Shown here piece by piece: positions 10,368 to 23,360 of a DNA stretch of 64,000 nt. The DNA is from Coptis chinensis (lineage: Eukaryota > Streptophyta > Magnoliopsida > Ranunculales > Ranunculaceae). Below the pieces are notes generated by a model. That model worked only from the letters and a program-made list of their open reading frames with translations, made no database searches and was not told the origin of the DNA. The stretch covers positions 89,796,501 through 89,860,500 of the forward strand of contig CM027383.1 in assembly GCA_015680905.1 (NCBI GenBank), given 5' to 3'. The translations under genes and the position numbers were made by a program. The number at the start of each line of letters is the position of its first letter. Position 1 is the first letter of the stretch.

Positions 10368-13157
10368 TTTAAATAGATAGTAAATTATTCCTTATAAAAA
10401 AAAAAAAAAAAAAAAATGCGTACCTGACCCTGTGCTGAAAATTCACAGCAAAATCCCATGTTTACAAGGTTAAATTGGACATCAAATACGGAAGAGAGTT
10501 GTTGTCGAGGTGTTATTGGAGTAATGAAGATATTTACAAAAATTGTACCGACAAGGAAGTTTGGAAGATAATTTTTGAGCACATTGATAGCAATGACAAG
10601 GTTCGGGAAGGAGCTTGAAGTATCGAGAGTACGGAGAATTAATCTATTTTTACTCGTTAGGGTATAGTATTTGGAAGAGTTTCATTAGAAGTTAATTTTA
10701 TTTTCTCTTGTCATGGGATTAGTTGTTTTAATTTCTTAAAATATCAATAGTTTATGGAGTGAGTGATTAGTTTTATGAATAAGAATGAAATTGATATGAG
10801 CTTTGAAGTGTATCTTGTGACACATATATATATGTTAAGTTGTGCTTTAGTAAGGTGGAATTCTTCTCCATTACGGACTAGATCTCTATTCCCCCGGTAA
10901 GTTAGAATCCCACTTTGTTTTAAATCCCAACCCTAGTAAAACTCTCTAAAAATCGATTTTGGGCCTTAAAACTCAAAAAGCCCAACAACCAAAAAAAAAA
11001 AAAAAAAACTTCTTCTTCTTCTTCCGGCCGCACCCACACTCCTTCTTCCTCTTCCGGACACACTTCCAGCCGCACAAGTCACAAATAACAACCACCTCAT
11101 CACAATTTAACTCCACCCACCACAACCCCAACTTCTTCGGCCGATCGGGACGCGACTTATCGTCGTGTTCAACACTTGCTCACCGGCAAGATCGACCCGC
11201 CGGGTCAAGCATAATGGGATTTGAATTATGGGTGGCTCAAGATTCGACCGCCGTGTTCAACACTTGTATCACCTTCGGTTTCGATTATGGGTGGCTGAAA
11301 TTCGCGATTTGAATTAATTTTTCAGTTTGTTTTCTTTTTTTTGTTGGCTGTTGATTGAGGAGAATGGGAAAAAATGTGAAGGTAGTAATGGGTGTTGAAC
11401 TGTGAAGAAGGAATGGTGCCGTAGTTAGGCTTGAAAAATTTCGGAGAAACAAGGTTTTTGGTGTATAGGACGATTTTTTTTGGTTTACTGAGCAACTGTT
11501 CGCAGTATTGTTCTAGTAGTGTTGTTGTGTTAGTTTACCTTCTATATGGCCATCTCCATTATGACAGCTCGAGGATAAGTTCGCAAACGGTTGAACATGA
11601 CGACCGAACAAAAAATTCATGCCGAACTCTATTATGGAGAGTTGGTTGATAACAATGCCATAAACGGATTTTTTTTAAACAAGAATGCGAAAATCGGGGT
11701 TGGGACTGTCTCTTGTATTCTAAGGGTGACAAATGTCCTGAAAATATATTGTTTGATGTTTTTATGACTGTCGAATTGATTATGAGAAGGCGAGTGCACA
11801 GGAAAATGGAGTTGTAATGGGATAATGAAACCAAGTTTATTATCATAATCGATCTTTCCGGTAGAAAAATTTGGACTCAACTCCGCAGTTCAAGATTTTC
11901 TTAAAACTATTTTTGATCACTCATGTATTTGATTGTCTATTATGGTTTTATCACTTTTATTTGTAGGCAGAGACAAATCTTGTATTCCATGCAAAAAAAT
12001 GAAACTATTGATTTAAATCATTATTATTATTATTATTATTATTATTCATTGTTTAATTTTTAATTTTTATTTTTCAGTCGTGTCATTTGTACATGTGACT
12101 CTTACATTCCACTCTAGCACATTTTCTCTGTCTTTTTAGAGACGTATCACTCTACGGATTGAGCACATGACAAATATTTAGTCGTTGTAGTAATTATTGA
12201 TCCTTATAAATCATCACTCTTATTTGTTTTGTTAAGGATATAAATTCTACAGATTTTAGTGATGTAATTTTGCACATTTAAGGTAATATCCCTCCTTTTC
12301 TCCGATTATTTCAATTATGGTAAGCTTTAGGTTATTTTATTTAGTCATTGAGGACAATGCCTAATTTAGTTAGGGGGTGAGAATTAAAATTTTGCAATAT
12401 TTTAATTACAATATTTGGAAAGTTTATATGTGAATTATGGTGATTCTAGGTGAAAAGTATATTTTTATCGTTTAAACTCAAGCTAATGAAATAGGAAATT
12501 ATAAGTCATGACCAGGATTAGTAAGACTTTTAGACTAAGTTTCTATTACTAAAATAGATCTCACTGATTAAAGTCTTAGTCTAGAGTAAGTTCATATAAT
12601 ACAACCACTAGAGGAATTTCAAATGAAAAAGCAACTTAAACTTCTACCAAACTAGAGGATTAGTACACGGAGACTTGACTGTGAGACTTGAGCCTTTCAA
12701 ATTTTAATTTCTTGGAGAGTCTTTACGTAAATCTGAGTCCAAGTTGACTCAACCATTTTTCAGTGCTTAAATTCGTTGTGTAGTCTCATTTATTCTTGAT
12801 TTGGTCAATCACGAGGTGGCATCAACTGGGGAGATAGCCATTAGGTCTTGTAGTCTATTTAAAGCGGAATATCATACTGATAAGTCAAGTAGTAAATCAA
12901 TCAGCCTTTACCCCACCTAGTAGGATTATCATGTTAACCACTTTTTTGAGCCTTATATATTAAGCCCTTTATTCTTAAACCAATCACCTAAAACCTAACT
13001 CGGACACAAGGAGTATATCCCATATTATTAGCCTTACCCATATTTTAGAATTTCTAAAGAACTAAAGAGAAAGTTAGAGCGAAGAAGATTTTTGAAGGAA
13101 ATTTGACCAAAGTCAAATGAAGAAAATCATTTCTTTTGCTCAAAGAAAAAATATATA

Positions 13158-13191
<34 letters not shown>

Positions 13192-14050
13192 AATGAGCAA
13201 AAGTAGTGATAAAGTTCAAGTGTTTTAGCAGTTTACAAGTGAAGAAAATTTCCAAGAAGGTCAAAAGCAAAAAGGTTTTAGTATATTCTCTAAATTTTTG
13301 AATCCTTTTTACCCTTTTCTTGTTAACTGTCCCTAAGCCCCATTTTAATACCCGGACTTATCACTAAAGTATGATATGAAGTGTAGAATAGGTGAGAGGA
13401 TGCTAAAGTGAAGGACCCGACACTTCAAATGTGATTGACATTCTTTCCATGAGACTTTATTTATATATTTGAAAATTTCCGTCTTTCTGACTAAATGTGT
13501 GGGATGTTCTATTTTTTTACTCATTTCCCTACATATGGAGATAAAATAGAAAACTTATCTGAAAGAGATTTTCTTGTGAGTGTATGAAATGGTGAGATTT
13601 GAAGTCAAAATACTAATCCAAAGGTAAGGTAGAAATTCCGTTGCTTGGAAAAGAGAAAGAAATCAAAATGGTTAAAAATGAATAAGCTCTAGTTAGGATG
13701 ATTAGTCAGTCTTTTCTATCTTTAAGAATAGAACCTTAGCCTAATGTTTTATGATCATGGGCATGATAAGTAATAACTTTTTGATTTAGACATTTTAACT
13801 GAAAAAGTTGTTTTCTCTAGATTTCACCATAGTTCATATGTAAAATTGATTTTGTGGGTATATCAACTGAAAACCCTCACGAATTTTATAACTCGCCCTT
13901 TAAGGGTAACTTAAAGGTTTAAGGCCTTGTTGCATATGGTAAATACAACCATGATGCCTGCGAAAAGTGAGTTAGTTTATTATTTAATTAGTATTGTTAG
14001 CTTTGAACACTTCTCTAGTATAACATATATTTCTTTAAGAGACTAGCAAA
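10368..14050 (+). other. 3' non-coding region of the Athila-like element
   Basis: No credible gene. It holds poly(A) runs (about 10398-10416 and 13161-13189), a TTA microsatellite (12021-12046) and a GC-rich patch at 11025-11310. In that patch a segment with 'gtgttcaacacttg' and 'attatgggtggct' occurs twice (about 11168-11243 and 11252-11305). The motif 'cattgaggacaatgc' followed by 'tagttaggggg' at about 12345-12377 is like those found in front of gypsy 3' LTRs. Confidence 0.6.
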
Positions 14051-14067
14051 ATGCTAGTTGGGGGTTG
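14051..14067 (+). promoter_or_regulatory. polypurine tract of the Athila-like element
   Basis: atgctagttgggggttg lies directly against the 3' LTR. This is the usual primer site for plus-strand DNA synthesis. Confidence 0.7.
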
Positions 14068-15593
14068 TGATAAGTGCTCAAAAGTAATGATTTATAACCC
14101 TAATTATGTGTATGTTAGTCTCCATTTTATATTTAAATATTCTAATATGATGCAATTTGAGTTTTTGCAGGTCAAAGAACCTAAATGTGAAATATGGAGG
14201 GAAAAGAAGTCAAACAAGTCAAAAAGGAGTCCTTTGGGAATTACTAAAAGGCCTAGGGCAAAAATGTCATATTTGTCTCCATGAGTGCCAAGCCTAATGG
14301 GACTCTAAAAGAGGATAATAATTGAGTTAAAAGAGTCTTAAATCTTATCTCAAAGCCTTAATTTCGACTTCATAGAAAGAGAAGATCAATATGGAAAAGA
14401 AGTCAGAGTTTCACAAGAACTAGGAAACTGAAAGCTGTCAGAAGCTGCAGCTTGGTAAATAGCCTGCAGAACAAAGTAGGCCACGTCCAACTTTGGTCCA
14501 ACTGAATTTAACTTTTCCAGGATTGCTTCTAGAAAGATTACAGAGAGTTTGACACCAAATAAACATAGGATTTGGATCTCTATCCAGACGAGCATGTAAG
14601 CCAATATATAAGGCACAAAAACCTCAGTTTATATCATCTAGGAAATTTAGTTTTTGCATCTTAGATCTAGAATTAAGAGAGAAGAAAGTTCAGACCTTTT
14701 CACCATTAATAGCTATAAAGATTATTCCTTTTCATATTGTGTTCATAGCATAGTATGAGGGGCTAATCTCCCTTCTCTTGGGAGGGGAGATGAAGCTTTT
14801 TTTGTATGTTTTAGTTTAGTTCTTCTTCTATCATGTTTTAGTTTAAATCCCTCATTGAGTTTCTTCTTATTAGATCCATTGATCTAACGCCTCTGTGGAG
14901 GTTAGGAGGTCTTAGGGTAATTCAAGATTGTGTAGAGCCAAATACCACAAACCCTAGATTCTTTTCTTCTAGTTTTTAGTGTTCTAGTGTGATGATTGGA
15001 TTCTTTATGGCACCTCAATTAGTTGTATGGTTAATGCCACATGTGGATTTTCCATGGCACCTAGAGTTGTATATTGAATGTCACTTAAAGCACAATTTGG
15101 TTAGATAGAAGATATCATTGGAGATTGAAGAAGTATTTGATGGAAAGATAAAAAGCACGTTGAAAGCCATATATTATCATCATGGTTATGAGCATAAGGT
15201 TTGTAGGTATGGTGAGTTTCTATTGGTGATTTATATTAAGCATGATAGGTAGATCTGTTAGACTAATTCTATGATTTTGGTGGATTCATCTCTCCCAAGA
15301 TATTCTCTCTCTTGATTCATATTCATATATTTAATTTAGTTTATTTTATACATAGTTTAAATCTCAAATCAAATCAACCATATATTACTTATTACTTAGC
15401 CACATCTTTTACTTGCATCCATTAGAGTAATTTAGATTAGGAATTTCTATTACTATCAACTAATTACTTAGAGTAGGATTGATACCTTGCTAGCCACTAT
15501 ACTAATCAATATATATAATAGTCTAAGTAAGATTTGCAAAAGATACGTAACACAAACAACGACACAAATAATTACGTGTTGCGTGCTTTTTCA
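14068..15593 (+). repeat. 3' LTR of the Athila-like element
   Basis: Begins tgataagtgctcaaaag and ends gtgctttttca, 1526 bp, the same length as the 5' LTR and followed by the GTAAT duplication. Outside the CAG/CTG-linked sites only scattered single-base differences are visible, which suggests a fairly recent insertion. Confidence 0.92.
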
Positions 15594-15862
15594 GTAATCT
15601 GTTACTCCAGACATCTAGTAAAGCTTGGAACTCGCAGTGTGGAAGTAGGCAAATTGCCGAACCACGATATATCTCATCTTGTGGTTTGTTCTTCTTTTAC
15701 ATTAATTGTTTTACTTTTTATACTTGTTATTTGACATTGAGAAGTGTTGGGATATTGCTTGGAGGGTGTTGAAGTCTTGTCTATTGAGAATGATCGATCC
15801 TTGTGTAGGATTGATCTATTTGTTATGGGTAATGTTGTTTCCGCAGTTATTAATTCACAACA
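15594..15862. mobile_element. right part of the LTR-like sequence split by the gypsy element
   Basis: Continues from 5000. It contains ggaagtaggcaaattgccg and accacgatatatctc, close to the copia LTR at 43450-43490. It ends near ttcacaaca, followed by attggtagaggaga, which looks like a mutated initiator-tRNA primer site (ttggtatcagag). Probably a solo or truncated copia LTR. Confidence 0.45.
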
Positions 15863-16327
15863 CATTGGTAGAGGAGATACCACTTAAAGAGCGTATCTTG
15901 GTGAAATATACATGTATGATACAATTGCTACGGACAATATGAGAAGCCATCCTTGTTACAGAATAAGAAAGTTCTGAGAAGACTTTGGATTGAACCTCCA
16001 CAGACCGGGAGACTTCTACCCCATCGATGATTGTTGTCCTATAGTTTAAAAATCCTAGAGGGAATGGAAAAGGTATGATCCGCAAATGTCTTCGTTAAGT
16101 ACTTCATTGTTTTAATTTTATTCAATTTATCAATGCTTCTAATGACATGTAAAACTTCTTGAAACTCCAATGGAAAGTAGATGGATTTTTAATTTACTCA
16201 ATTTACCCAAGTAGCATATGACCTTAACATATTAGAGTGAACACCGCTTGCAAGCAACATTGAAATGAATGTGCCTTGCGTGCTATTGCGGATCAAAGGG
16301 ATTGCACACTAAAACGCCAGCCTCGCT
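15863..16327. other. unassigned DNA between two retroelements
   Basis: No gene recognised. A short open stretch at about 15940-16020 could be an exon fragment, but I cannot name it. It may continue across the copia insertion at 21832. Confidence 0.3.
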
Positions 16328-16959
16328 TGTTGGGGTTAATCACCGATACCAATCGATTCCCCACTACACAGATAACTTGTATTTGAACAATAACAACTCC
16401 AGACAACAATCTAAATATTCCCTATAACCAAACTAACATGCCCAACTCGCTAAACAACTATTAACAACAGATTATAATGTAAAGCAGTAAAAGCATACCA
16501 TAACACAAAGATATATCATGGTTCGGCCAATGATGCCTACTTCCATAAAGCTAATCTTTTTATAAAGTGGGAAGGAAGATTACAATCACTCCTTGCAGTC
16601 TCTCACCTTACTAGATCACTCCTCTCTCTTTATAGGCTTGTATCTCTGTAAAGGTTATCTCTCAATCTTGATTGCTTTCAATATTGGGTTTCTCTCTCTT
16701 GTGCTGTGTATTTTATTTTGTGTCTTCTGACTTAGTTAGGTTTTGCCAAAAAACCCCAACTTGTATTGGAAACTCACGGTCCACAAAAATAGAATTCTTC
16801 GAAAAAAAGGAATGGGCGCAGGTCGCGCTAAAGTGCATGGAGGTCGATTAAGAGGCATGAGCTGGTGGTCGCTTGGCAAGCTCCTATTCAGAGCGCTGGT
16901 CACTGCTTTTTGCACCAAGCAAAAATCCTTTTCTCCTCATGTGAAGGATAACTCCAACA
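16328..16959 (-). repeat. 3' LTR (in element sense) of the minus-strand copia element
   Basis: 632 bp. The GC-rich inner part (16810-16905) differs strongly from the other LTR, while both ends match well. Confidence 0.85.
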
Positions 16960-16977
16960 ATCTCCCTCTAAAGCGGT
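16960..16977 (-). promoter_or_regulatory. polypurine tract of the minus-strand copia element
   Basis: On the minus strand, ccgctttagagggagatt lies directly against the 3' LTR. Confidence 0.7.
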
Positions 16978-17022
16978 GAGGGGATACCTCCATGCAATTT
17001 CCAAATCAATAGGAGGAGTCTG

Positions 17023-20000
17023 CTACCATTCCGGCAGTAGCACAACAAACATCAAACTTAACTTTGGTAAGACTTTGGTCATCATATCCGACCTGTTCTT
17101 GTCGGTATGGATTTTCTCGATACACAAATGTTTGTCTTCGAGTACTTCTCTAATCCAATGATAACGCATATATATGTGTTTGGATATAGAATTAAAACTC
17201 ATATTCTTGCTCAAATGGATGGCGCTCTAACTGTCACATAGAACTACAAATTGTTTCTGCTTTAGCCCAAGTTCGTCGAAGAACCTCTTCATCCATAGAA
17301 TCTCTTTGCAACACTCAGTGGCTGCAATATACTCAGCTTCTATAGTGGAGAGGGCAACACAGTTTTGCAACTTAGATTGCCAAGAAACTGTTCCCCCTGC
17401 AAAGGTAACCAGATAACCGGAGGTGGACTTCATCGAGTCAACATCCCCTGCCATGTCTGCATCAGTGTAGCCTTCAAGTAAGGGCTTACTTCCACCAAAA
17501 CACAAACACGATTTGGAAGTGCCCTTGAGATATCCACTTAACACCTTCCTAATATTCCTTACCCGAATTTGACAGAAATCGGCTTACAACACCAACGGCA
17601 AAAACAATATCCGGTCTTGTACACGCCATTGCGTACATCAAGCTGCCCACTGTAGATGCATAAGGAATCTTTTCTATCTGACTCTACTCATGCTCACCCT
17701 TTGGACACATCTCTTTGGTCATGTGGAACTGGCCACCGTTTAACAACTAACTGGGCTTAATTTGATCCATGTTGAATCTCTTCAACACCTTCTCAATGTA
17801 GCTTTCTTGAGAAAGCCACAACTTCCCACTCTTTCTGTCACGAGTAATCCGCATCCCAAGTATCTGCTTTGCTTGACCAAAATCTTTCATCTCAAAAGAC
17901 TTACTCATGTCTTTCTTCAGCTTGGATATCTTGTTGATGTTCGGGCCAACTATCAACATATCATCCACATACAACAAGAGCACTATGAAATCCCCATATG
18001 GAAATCTCTGAACAAACACACAATGATCGGAAGCAGACTTTTTATATCCTTGCTTCGCCATAAAGGAATCAAATTTTATGTACTACTGTCTCAGTGCCTG
18101 CTTCAACCCATACAAGCTCTTTATCAGCTTGCATACTAGGTGCTCCTTGCCTTTGACATCAAACCACTCTGGCTTGTCTATGTAGACATCTTCTTCAAGG
18201 TCTCCATGAAGAAAAGTTGTCTTAACATCTAGCTGCTCAACCTCTAGGTTCATACTTGCAGTCATACCCAATACCACCCAGATAGAAGTCATCTTCATTA
18301 TAGGAGAGAAAATCTCATCAAAGTCAATCCCTTTCCTTTGACCGAATCCCTTCACAGCAAGGTGAGCTTTGTGCCTTGGGTGTGGATTGTTCTCCTCATG
18401 CTTGACCTTGTAGATCCACTTATTCTTGAGACTTTTTCTTCCTTGGGGTTTCTCAACTAACTCATAAGTGTGATTCTTATGCAAAGAATCCATCTCGTCA
18501 TGCATGGCCTTCAACCACTTTTCTTTGTTTGTACATTCAAGTGCCTTTTGATAGTACATAGGTTCTCCACCATCCGATAGTAGAACGTACGTATGTGGTG
18601 GATACCTGGTTGAAGCTAGTCTTTCTCTGTCTGACCTTGTTGCCCCATCTGCTGGTGCCTCAGGAGGATGCACTTCTGCTTGCTTTGGTGGTGGTTCATA
18701 CACTTCATTTGCATATTCTATACCAATAGGTTCTATCCCATCATGAGCAATAGGATTCTCATCATGAGCTTCAAACTCATGGTTCTCTGCGTTCTCAATA
18801 CCTTTTACACATTCCACAGTATGAACTTCTGGTTCTGAATCAACAAGATCATTAGTGAAAGCCTGTAGCTTCTCACCCTCCTCAAAGTCTTCTATGGTTT
18901 GGTCTTCCAGGAACACAACATCTCGACTTCGGATTATCTTCTTGTTAATCGAATCATAGAGTTTGTTACCAAACTTTTCATCTCCATAACCCAGAAAAAT
19001 GCACTGCTTGGCTTTGTCATCAAGCTTGGATCTCTCATCCTTCGGAATATGCACAAATACCCTGCATCTAAATACCCTCAAGTATCCATAATCAACATCT
19101 CTGCCTGACCATACTCTCTCTGGATAGTCACTATTCAGAGGCTTTGACGGTGATAGGTTGATCACATGCATGGCTGTACGCATTGCTTCTACCCAGTAGG
19201 TTCTAGGTAGCTTTGAGTGAGATAACATGCATCTCATTCTCTCTACAATGGTACGGTTCATTCTCTCTGCTATTCCATTCTGTTGCAGTGTCTTGGGAAC
19301 GGTCTGCTCATGACAAATCTCATGACTCTGGCAATACTCTTCAAACGGCCCAATGTACTCACCCCCATTATCTGAGCGAATACACTTAAACAACTTTCTT
19401 GTCTCTCTTTCCACCATGCTATGAAATTTCTCAAACATGCCAAGTACTTCATCCTTGGTCTTCAGACTATATGCTCATACCTTTCTTGACGCATCATCAA
19501 TGAAAGTCACGAAGTATAAGGCTCCCCCATGGGACTTCACTTTTATAGGACCATATAAGTCTGTGTGCACTAGTTCAAGGACATTGTCCTTTTTGTGAGA
19601 CGGGAATCTTCGGAAAGACACCATGTGTTGCTTTCCTACCAAACAGTGAGTACATGTATTTAAATGTGTACCTTTAATGTCTGGCAAAGCTTTTTGCTTA
19701 GCAAGAACTTCCATCCCTTTTATGCCCATATGACACAGTCTCTTGTGCCACAGTTCGGAGAAAGCTTCTTCTTCTGCCGCATTCACTTCTGCTTTACACA
19801 AACTAGCCTGTGTTTTGTAAAGAGAGCAAGTTTTCTTCCTTCTAGTTGCTACAATGGAACCTCTGCTCAGTTTCCATACCCCTTTACCAAACGAGTTTAC
19901 AAAGCCATCGTCATCTATCATCTAACGAGTTTACAAAGCCATCGTATGTCAGGGACATGTCTTACATCCTTGAGTGTCAAGGTGTAGCCGACATTAGTTT

Positions 20001-21055
20001 CTACATGAACATCACCAATGCCTATAATCTTCGAGACTCCACTGTTACCCATCTTCACTTCATTATATTCACCACAGCTGTAGGTAGTGAAGAATCCCCT
20101 GTGCGGTGTGACGTAATAGGATACTCCTGTATCTATCACCCACTCTGTATCTTGGCCTGAAGTACTAAGACAGCACATACCACAATCTGACATAATTCCC
20201 ACTAGATCGTCGACTAGTGCAGTAGTATATCTGCCTGTGTTTTCATTCCTCTGTACCATGTCTTCATGTACACAGTTATTCTTCTCATCCCTCTTCAGTG
20301 TTTTGCACTCATATCTGAAGTGACCCTTGGTGGCACAATAGTAACATTGCCTCTCTGCCTTAGGAGTTATAGTTTCACCCCTAGATTTACTTCTGCCATC
20401 ACCTCTAATACGAGATGGTTTCCTATTTCTACCTTTCCCCCGTTTCTCTGTGACAAGGATCTCTAAGTGAGAGGAGCTACCTTTTGAACTCCTTCTAGTT
20501 TCCTCTTTCAACAAAAACGTGGTAGCCATCTCCATGGTAACGATTCCATCCTTGGCTACTCCATGTAGAGAAACTGCTAACGTCTCCCAACTTTCGGGTA
20601 GAGAGCCTAATAAAAACAAAGCCTCAACTTCATCTCCCAAATTAATCTTATCATCAAATGCATCTGATTGATAGTATTCTGTACTTCGTTAAGATGTTCA
20701 GACATTAAAAAACCTTCTTGGTACTTCGTGTTGGCAAACTTCTTAACGACCAACACTTTGTTTCCGCCCGACTTTCTCTTATAGAGGTCTTCGAGTTTCT
20801 TCCACAAGCCAAAAGTTGTAGTCTCTTGAGATACATGGTGAAAGACACTGTCGTCAATCCACTATCAAATGTACCCAATTGCTTTTATGTCAAGCTTGCT
20901 CCACTCAACCGCAGCAACCGTTTCCGGTCTTTCTCCTCCTTCTCAATAGGTTGTGCCAAGTCCTTGCAATAAAGCAAGTCTTTCATCCTGGCTTTTCAAA
21001 TGGTGTAGTTCTTCCTATTCAGACTCGTCATGTGAGTGTTCATGGAATTGTCCAT
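17023..21055 (-). pseudogene. copia gag-pol polyprotein, minus strand
   Basis: Starts at 21055 (MDNSMNTHMTSLNRK). Domains in order: gag; zinc knuckle CYYCATKGHFRYEC (about 20350); protease region WVIDTGVSYYVTP, whose usual G-A is G-V; integrase with HKRLCHMGIKGME, CTHCLVGKQ, a catalytic D in VHTDLYGP and DNGGEY; reverse transcriptase with LLLYVDDMLIVG (about 17950); and RNase H with GYTDADMAGDVD, its first acidic residue kept. Breaks occur near 21010 (TGA), 20640, 19918, 19440-19475, 18070, 17545-17750 and 17220. Long stretches such as 18083-19438 are open. Non-functional as read, but some breaks may be sequencing errors. Confidence 0.85.
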
Positions 21056-21151
21056 CTCTACAAGTTATTTAAACTCAAATCTTCTCTCAGGAGTTTTGTC
21101 AAACACCTTTCGACCAAGATTTGGATAACACCCTAAGCTAATCTAACCAAG

Positions 21152-21165
21152 GCTCTGATACCACT
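21152..21165 (-). promoter_or_regulatory. primer-binding site of the minus-strand copia element
   Basis: On the minus strand, tggtatcagagcc lies beside the 5' LTR. It is complementary to the 3' end of initiator methionine tRNA, the usual copia primer. Confidence 0.85.
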
Positions 21166-21831
21166 TGTTGGGGTTAATCACCGATACCAATCGATTCCCC
21201 ACTACACAGATAACTTGTATTTGAACAATAACAACTCCAGACAACAATCTAAATATTCCCTACAACCAAACTAAGATGCCCAACTCGCTAAACAACTATT
21301 AACAACAGATAATAATGTAAAGCAGTAAAAACATACCACAACACAAAGATATACCGTGGTTCGGCCAATGGTGCCTACTTCCACAAGAGCTAATCCTTTT
21401 ATAAAGTGGGAAGGAAGATTACAATCACTCCTTGTAGTCTCTCACCTTACTAGATCACTCCTATCTCTTTACAGACTTGTATCTCTGTAAAGGTTATCTC
21501 TCAATCTTGATTTCTTTCAAGATTGAGTTTCTCTCTCTTGCGCTGTGTATTTTCGTGTCTTCTGACTTAGTTAGGTTTTGCCATAAAACCCCAACTTACA
21601 TTGTAAACTTGCGGTCCACAAAAATAGAATTCTCCAAAAAATAGACATGGGTGCAGGGCGCGCCTTGGCTAAGGCCAAGTCAAGCGCGGGTCGCGCTAAA
21701 GTGCTTGGAGGTCGACCAAGGCATGAGCGCGGGTCGCAACTTGGGCAAGCCTATTCAGAGCCCGGGTCGCACTCAGGCTTTTGTACGTAAGCAGAAATCA
21801 TTTTCTCCTCATGTGAGGGATAACTCCAACA
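21166..21831 (-). repeat. 5' LTR (in element sense) of the minus-strand copia element
   Basis: 666 bp. It contains several copies of gcgcgggtcgcgc-like sequence at 21650-21775, the reverse of the motif at 4707-4825. Confidence 0.85.
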
Positions 21832-23360
21832 CTGCTAAGGTGTCATTCTCAAATAATTCTTTACACTCAAATATGTATAAAATCCTATATCTGGTATGTG
21901 GAAAATGCCCTTATTTGTAATGATTTTTTTCTGTGCAGAAACAATATTCATTCAGAACAGAAAGGGAAACCGAAGAACCAGAGAAAGCCAAATTGAATTC
22001 TAAATACCAGTTGCTTCATCAAAACCACTGAGTAAGTTGTAAGCCTCCTAAGCAGTCAATGATATATGTCTTGTGGTGCTTCAGCTCTTTCATGGTCGTT
22101 AACAATCATTGTTAATTTTGCTTTTTATACTGTGCTCAATTGTTCTCGTTAAAAGAGTTATAGGTAAACAAGTTTGACTTATGTCTTCATCAAGAACGTG
22201 ATGTGCACACATCACGCAGTCCACACACGACTACAAGAACACGAGCACTCGCTCATTCGATCGACTTTAGATCAACATCTCATGACTCGTCACTTGACTT
22301 CATCTCATCATTGCTATCATTAGCATTGCTATCATTGTTATCGTCTCGTCACTCGACTACTCTCATCATTGCTATCATTAGCATTAGGCCTCCACCCGTC
22401 GAAATACCCAAATCATTACATCCATTTACCATTATTACAGTGTTTTTACCATCATTACGCCTTATGCCAGCTCAAACAACCTAACACCTGGAGCTATTAG
22501 ACACGTACTCATCTCAACCGCACATCTGTCTAGACCATCGGCCACACGTGTCCTACTAGATGTACACCCTCAATGTCTATAAAAGCCACCCTCATAACTA
22601 CATTGGCTTGATTCCAACACTCTTGATTCTACTCTCACACACAGTGTTGGATGCATATGCATCTTGAGTGAATAGCCATTTCCATCAACCAAAACCATCC
22701 CCTTCTTTCACCCAAACTAAAGCTAAGTCTTAAATCATTGGTGTAATGTCCTATTAATCCCATAGGATAAAATTAGGCATTTACTGAAACGCCCATGCAT
22801 ATTAGGTTTGGCCTCATTTCGTGTCATATAGGTTCGAGTATATACATTAATTCCATGAACTCACCTTGAAGACATCATGATTGAAGTTACATTAAGCTCC
22901 ATGATGGTGTCAATTTCATCGAGTCACATCTAAGGTATGTATGGCTTAGGTGACCTTAGGTTTTTGGAGAAGTATTTATTTTACTTGAGCCTAAAGATTT
23001 TATTTTATTCTAAATAAAATTTGTCCTGCTGTATTGGTTCTAAAGTTGCATGGATTTAAAAGTAATTTCACAGTAAAATAGTAGTGGGCTTTGGAAACAT
23101 GTTTTTTTTTTTGGGAAAACAAGTCGTGGGTTAATTAAGTTGAGAAAACCAACTTGGTTTTTAGGAAGTTTTTTAAGGAGAACGTGAACAGAGGTTTTAC
23201 TGATGGTTTTTTTTTTTTTTTTTCTAAAAAAATTGTTCTCTGAATCTTGTGATATTTGATGAAATCTTTGCATTGCTGATTTTGATTGATTTTCATATCT
23301 CTTCGAATTGTGTTTTGAATCAAGTTTGTTTGATAAAAGAAATATTTATCCACTTCCTAT
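21832..23360. other. unassigned DNA between two copia elements
   Basis: A possible terminal exon lies at about 21940-22031, after a pyrimidine-rich stretch and cag. It encodes KQYSFRTERETEEPEKAK and ends in TGA. I cannot assign it. At 22290-22390 'tcattgctatcattagcat' is repeated. Near 22578 tataaaag is followed by a region that could be the middle of an old LTR. Nothing else is recognisable. Confidence 0.3.

Larger units (their letters stand above)
5001..15593 (+). mobile_element. Athila-like Ty3/gypsy retrotransposon with most of pol deleted
   Basis: Two LTRs of equal length (1526 bp) bound the element. A perfect 5-bp target duplication GTAAT stands at 4996-5000 and 15594-15598. Inside are a gag gene, an aspartic protease of the DLGASVNLLP type seen in Athila-like elements, and a small piece of reverse transcriptase. 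No full reverse transcriptase, RNase H or integrase is present, so the element depends on others for movement. The 3.7 kb between the pol remnant and the 3' LTR has no recognisable env. A polypurine tract lies directly before the 3' LTR. Confidence 0.9.
16328..21831 (-). mobile_element. Ty1/copia retrotransposon, minus strand
   Basis: LTRs at 16328-16959 and 21166-21831 share their outer parts (tgttggggttaatcac ... ggataactccaaca). On the minus strand the order is primer site, gag, protease, integrase, reverse transcriptase, RNase H, polypurine tract, the copia order. Flanks TCGCT (left) and CTGCT (right) could be one 5-bp duplication if the left copy carries an error; this is uncertain. It belongs to the same family as the element at 42968-48540. 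Confidence 0.9.

Noticed and set aside
10959..11312. 117-codon open frame in the gypsy 3' region
   Set aside because: Contains a poly(A)-encoded lysine run and duplicated segments; not protein-like.
17762..18139. Plus-strand open frame of 125 codons
   Set aside because: Antisense to copia reverse transcriptase; shadow frame.
22203..22484. 93-codon open frame
   Set aside because: Composed of short repeats of cattgctatcatta; no domain, no codon-use signal.
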